A DNA stretch of 6,307 nucleotides. Origin: Chloroflexota bacterium (GTDB taxonomy: Bacteria > Chloroflexota > Dehalococcoidia > SZUA-161). Below, in pieces: positions 5,763-6,307 of the stretch. The notes under the pieces were generated by a model. The model did no database searches, was not told where the DNA came from, and worked only from the letters and a program-made list of their open reading frames with translations. Each line of letters opens with the position of its first letter. Positions within the stretch are counted from its first letter, which is position 1. A program made the position numbers and the translations under genes. The DNA is taken from the NCBI GenBank assembly GCA_030668425.1, contig DAOUTY010000104.1, positions 1 to 6,307 on the forward strand, given 5' to 3'.

Positions 5763-6307
5763 ATGGACATTGCTAAGCCCAACATCTATGACCCGTATGA
5801 ACATCCTGAAGAGTGGACGCCTGAAACGTATGATGCCCTGGAAAGGGCCAGGGACATAATTGAGGAGTGGTGGTTGCCCAACAGGCGGGCGCTTGACCGC
5901 CTGGGTGGCGTGCTGGCGATGACGGAGATGTCGGATGCTTTCTATGGCCTGTACAAGGCGATGATATATGGGGGATTCTTCGGCAGGGACATACCCAAGG
6001 AATACGGTGGTCCCGGGTGGACCCTTCTCCAGTGCGGCCTGGTGTCGGCCGAGATTGTTAAAATGTCCTTCTCCCCGGCGGTCGATAACTTATTCGCCTA
6101 CGGTGAGCCTGCCGTTCAAGTCCTTCTCGCCCATACACCGGATGAGGACGCTAAGAAAGAGTACCTGAAGAGATTCCTGGATGGTGGATACTGCACGATT
6201 TTCGCCATGGACCCCGACTCAGGCGTTGATATGGGAGGAATGCGCGGCACGGCGGAACTAAAGGAGGACTACTATTACCTCAACGGGCCCAAGTGGTGGA
6301 TGTCATC
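5763..6307 (+). CDS. Acyl-CoA dehydrogenase-like flavoprotein; C-terminus beyond the right edge
   Basis: The 181 complete codons cover the N-terminal helical domain and the start of the middle beta domain of the acyl-CoA dehydrogenase family, whose members use FAD to introduce a 2,3-double bond in acyl-CoAs. Seen are 'DIPKEYGGPGW' (76-86, usually IPEEYGG.G), 'YLKRFLDGGYCTIFAMDPDSGVDMGGMRGTA' (134-164) and 'YYLNGPKWWMS' (171-181, usually INGRKWWIS). The central signature, normally T-E-P-x-x-G-S-D, reads Met149-Asp-Pro-Asp-Ser-Gly-Val-Asp156, so three typically conserved positions are altered. The catalytic glutamate region is off the window. GAGGAGGT lies 8 nt upstream of the ATG. It probably belongs to the same transcript as the genes to its left and could act on the acyl-CoA made by the oxidoreductase, or a related one. 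Family call is good; substrate specificity cannot be read from this half. Confidence 0.88.
   Translation, partial: MDIAKPNIYDPYEHPEEWTPETYDALERARDIIEEWWLPNRRALDRLGGVLAMTEMSDAFYGLYKAMIYGGFFGRDIPKEYGGPGWTLLQCGLVSAEIVKMSFSPAVDNLFAYGEPAVQVLLAHTPDEDAKKEYLKRFLDGGYCTIFAMDPDSGVDMGGMRGTAELKEDYYYLNGPKWWMS

Noticed and set aside
5510..5785. 91-codon minus-strand frame over the end of the FAD gene and the following gap
   Set aside because: Most of it is antisense to the conserved C-terminal FAD motif, and no start signal supports it.
5968..6168. 66-codon plus-strand frame inside the acyl-CoA dehydrogenase-like gene
   Set aside because: It is an alternative frame of a gene whose own frame gives clear acyl-CoA dehydrogenase motifs before, within and after this stretch.

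Overview
The window looks like part of a chromosome from an anaerobic bacterium. Four lines of evidence point that way: a four-domain 2-oxoacid:ferredoxin oxidoreductase, a separate 2[4Fe-4S] ferredoxin, Shine-Dalgarno sites ahead of nearly every gene, and sigma70-like promoter hexamers. The phylum cannot be fixed from the sequence. Anaerobic lineages such as Desulfobacterota or Chloroflexota (Dehalococcoidia) are plausible, but this is only an impression.

Layout. Positions 1-953 (minus strand) hold the N-terminal 317 residues of an Old-Yellow-Enzyme/FadH-type FMN oxidoreductase that runs off the left edge. Positions 954-1217 are a divergent intergenic region. It carries two back-to-back sigma70-like promoters whose -35 boxes lie 9 bp apart, short inverted repeats, and a GC-rich stem-loop at the expected 5' end of the rightward transcript. 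Rightward come the gamma subunit (1218-1757), the delta subunit (1750-2046, GTG start, 8-nt overlap) and a single 691-residue chain joining alpha and beta (2050-4125). After a 64-nt gap come a 58-residue ferredoxin (4190-4366), a phytoene-desaturase-like FAD oxidoreductase starting 1 nt after it (4368-5675), and, after 87 nt, the N-terminal 181 residues of an acyl-CoA dehydrogenase-like protein (5763 to the right edge).

How the genes may work together. The gamma, delta and alpha-beta proteins should form one enzyme that oxidatively decarboxylates a 2-oxoacid to an acyl-CoA and reduces ferredoxin, or runs in reverse. The adjacent ferredoxin is a natural electron carrier, and its tight coupling to the FAD gene suggests the flavoprotein is its redox partner. 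The acyl-CoA dehydrogenase-like protein and the divergent FadH-like reductase both belong to families that act on C=C bonds of acyl-CoAs or enoates. The locus therefore reads as a catabolic or lipid-modifying redox cluster of unknown substrate. Several family signature positions are altered: a Thr in place of the FadH catalytic Tyr, a degenerate acyl-CoA dehydrogenase motif, and His-Arg in a usually hydrophobic stretch of the alpha half. All hint that the substrates are not the textbook ones. No mobile element, CRISPR array, tRNA or rRNA was seen.
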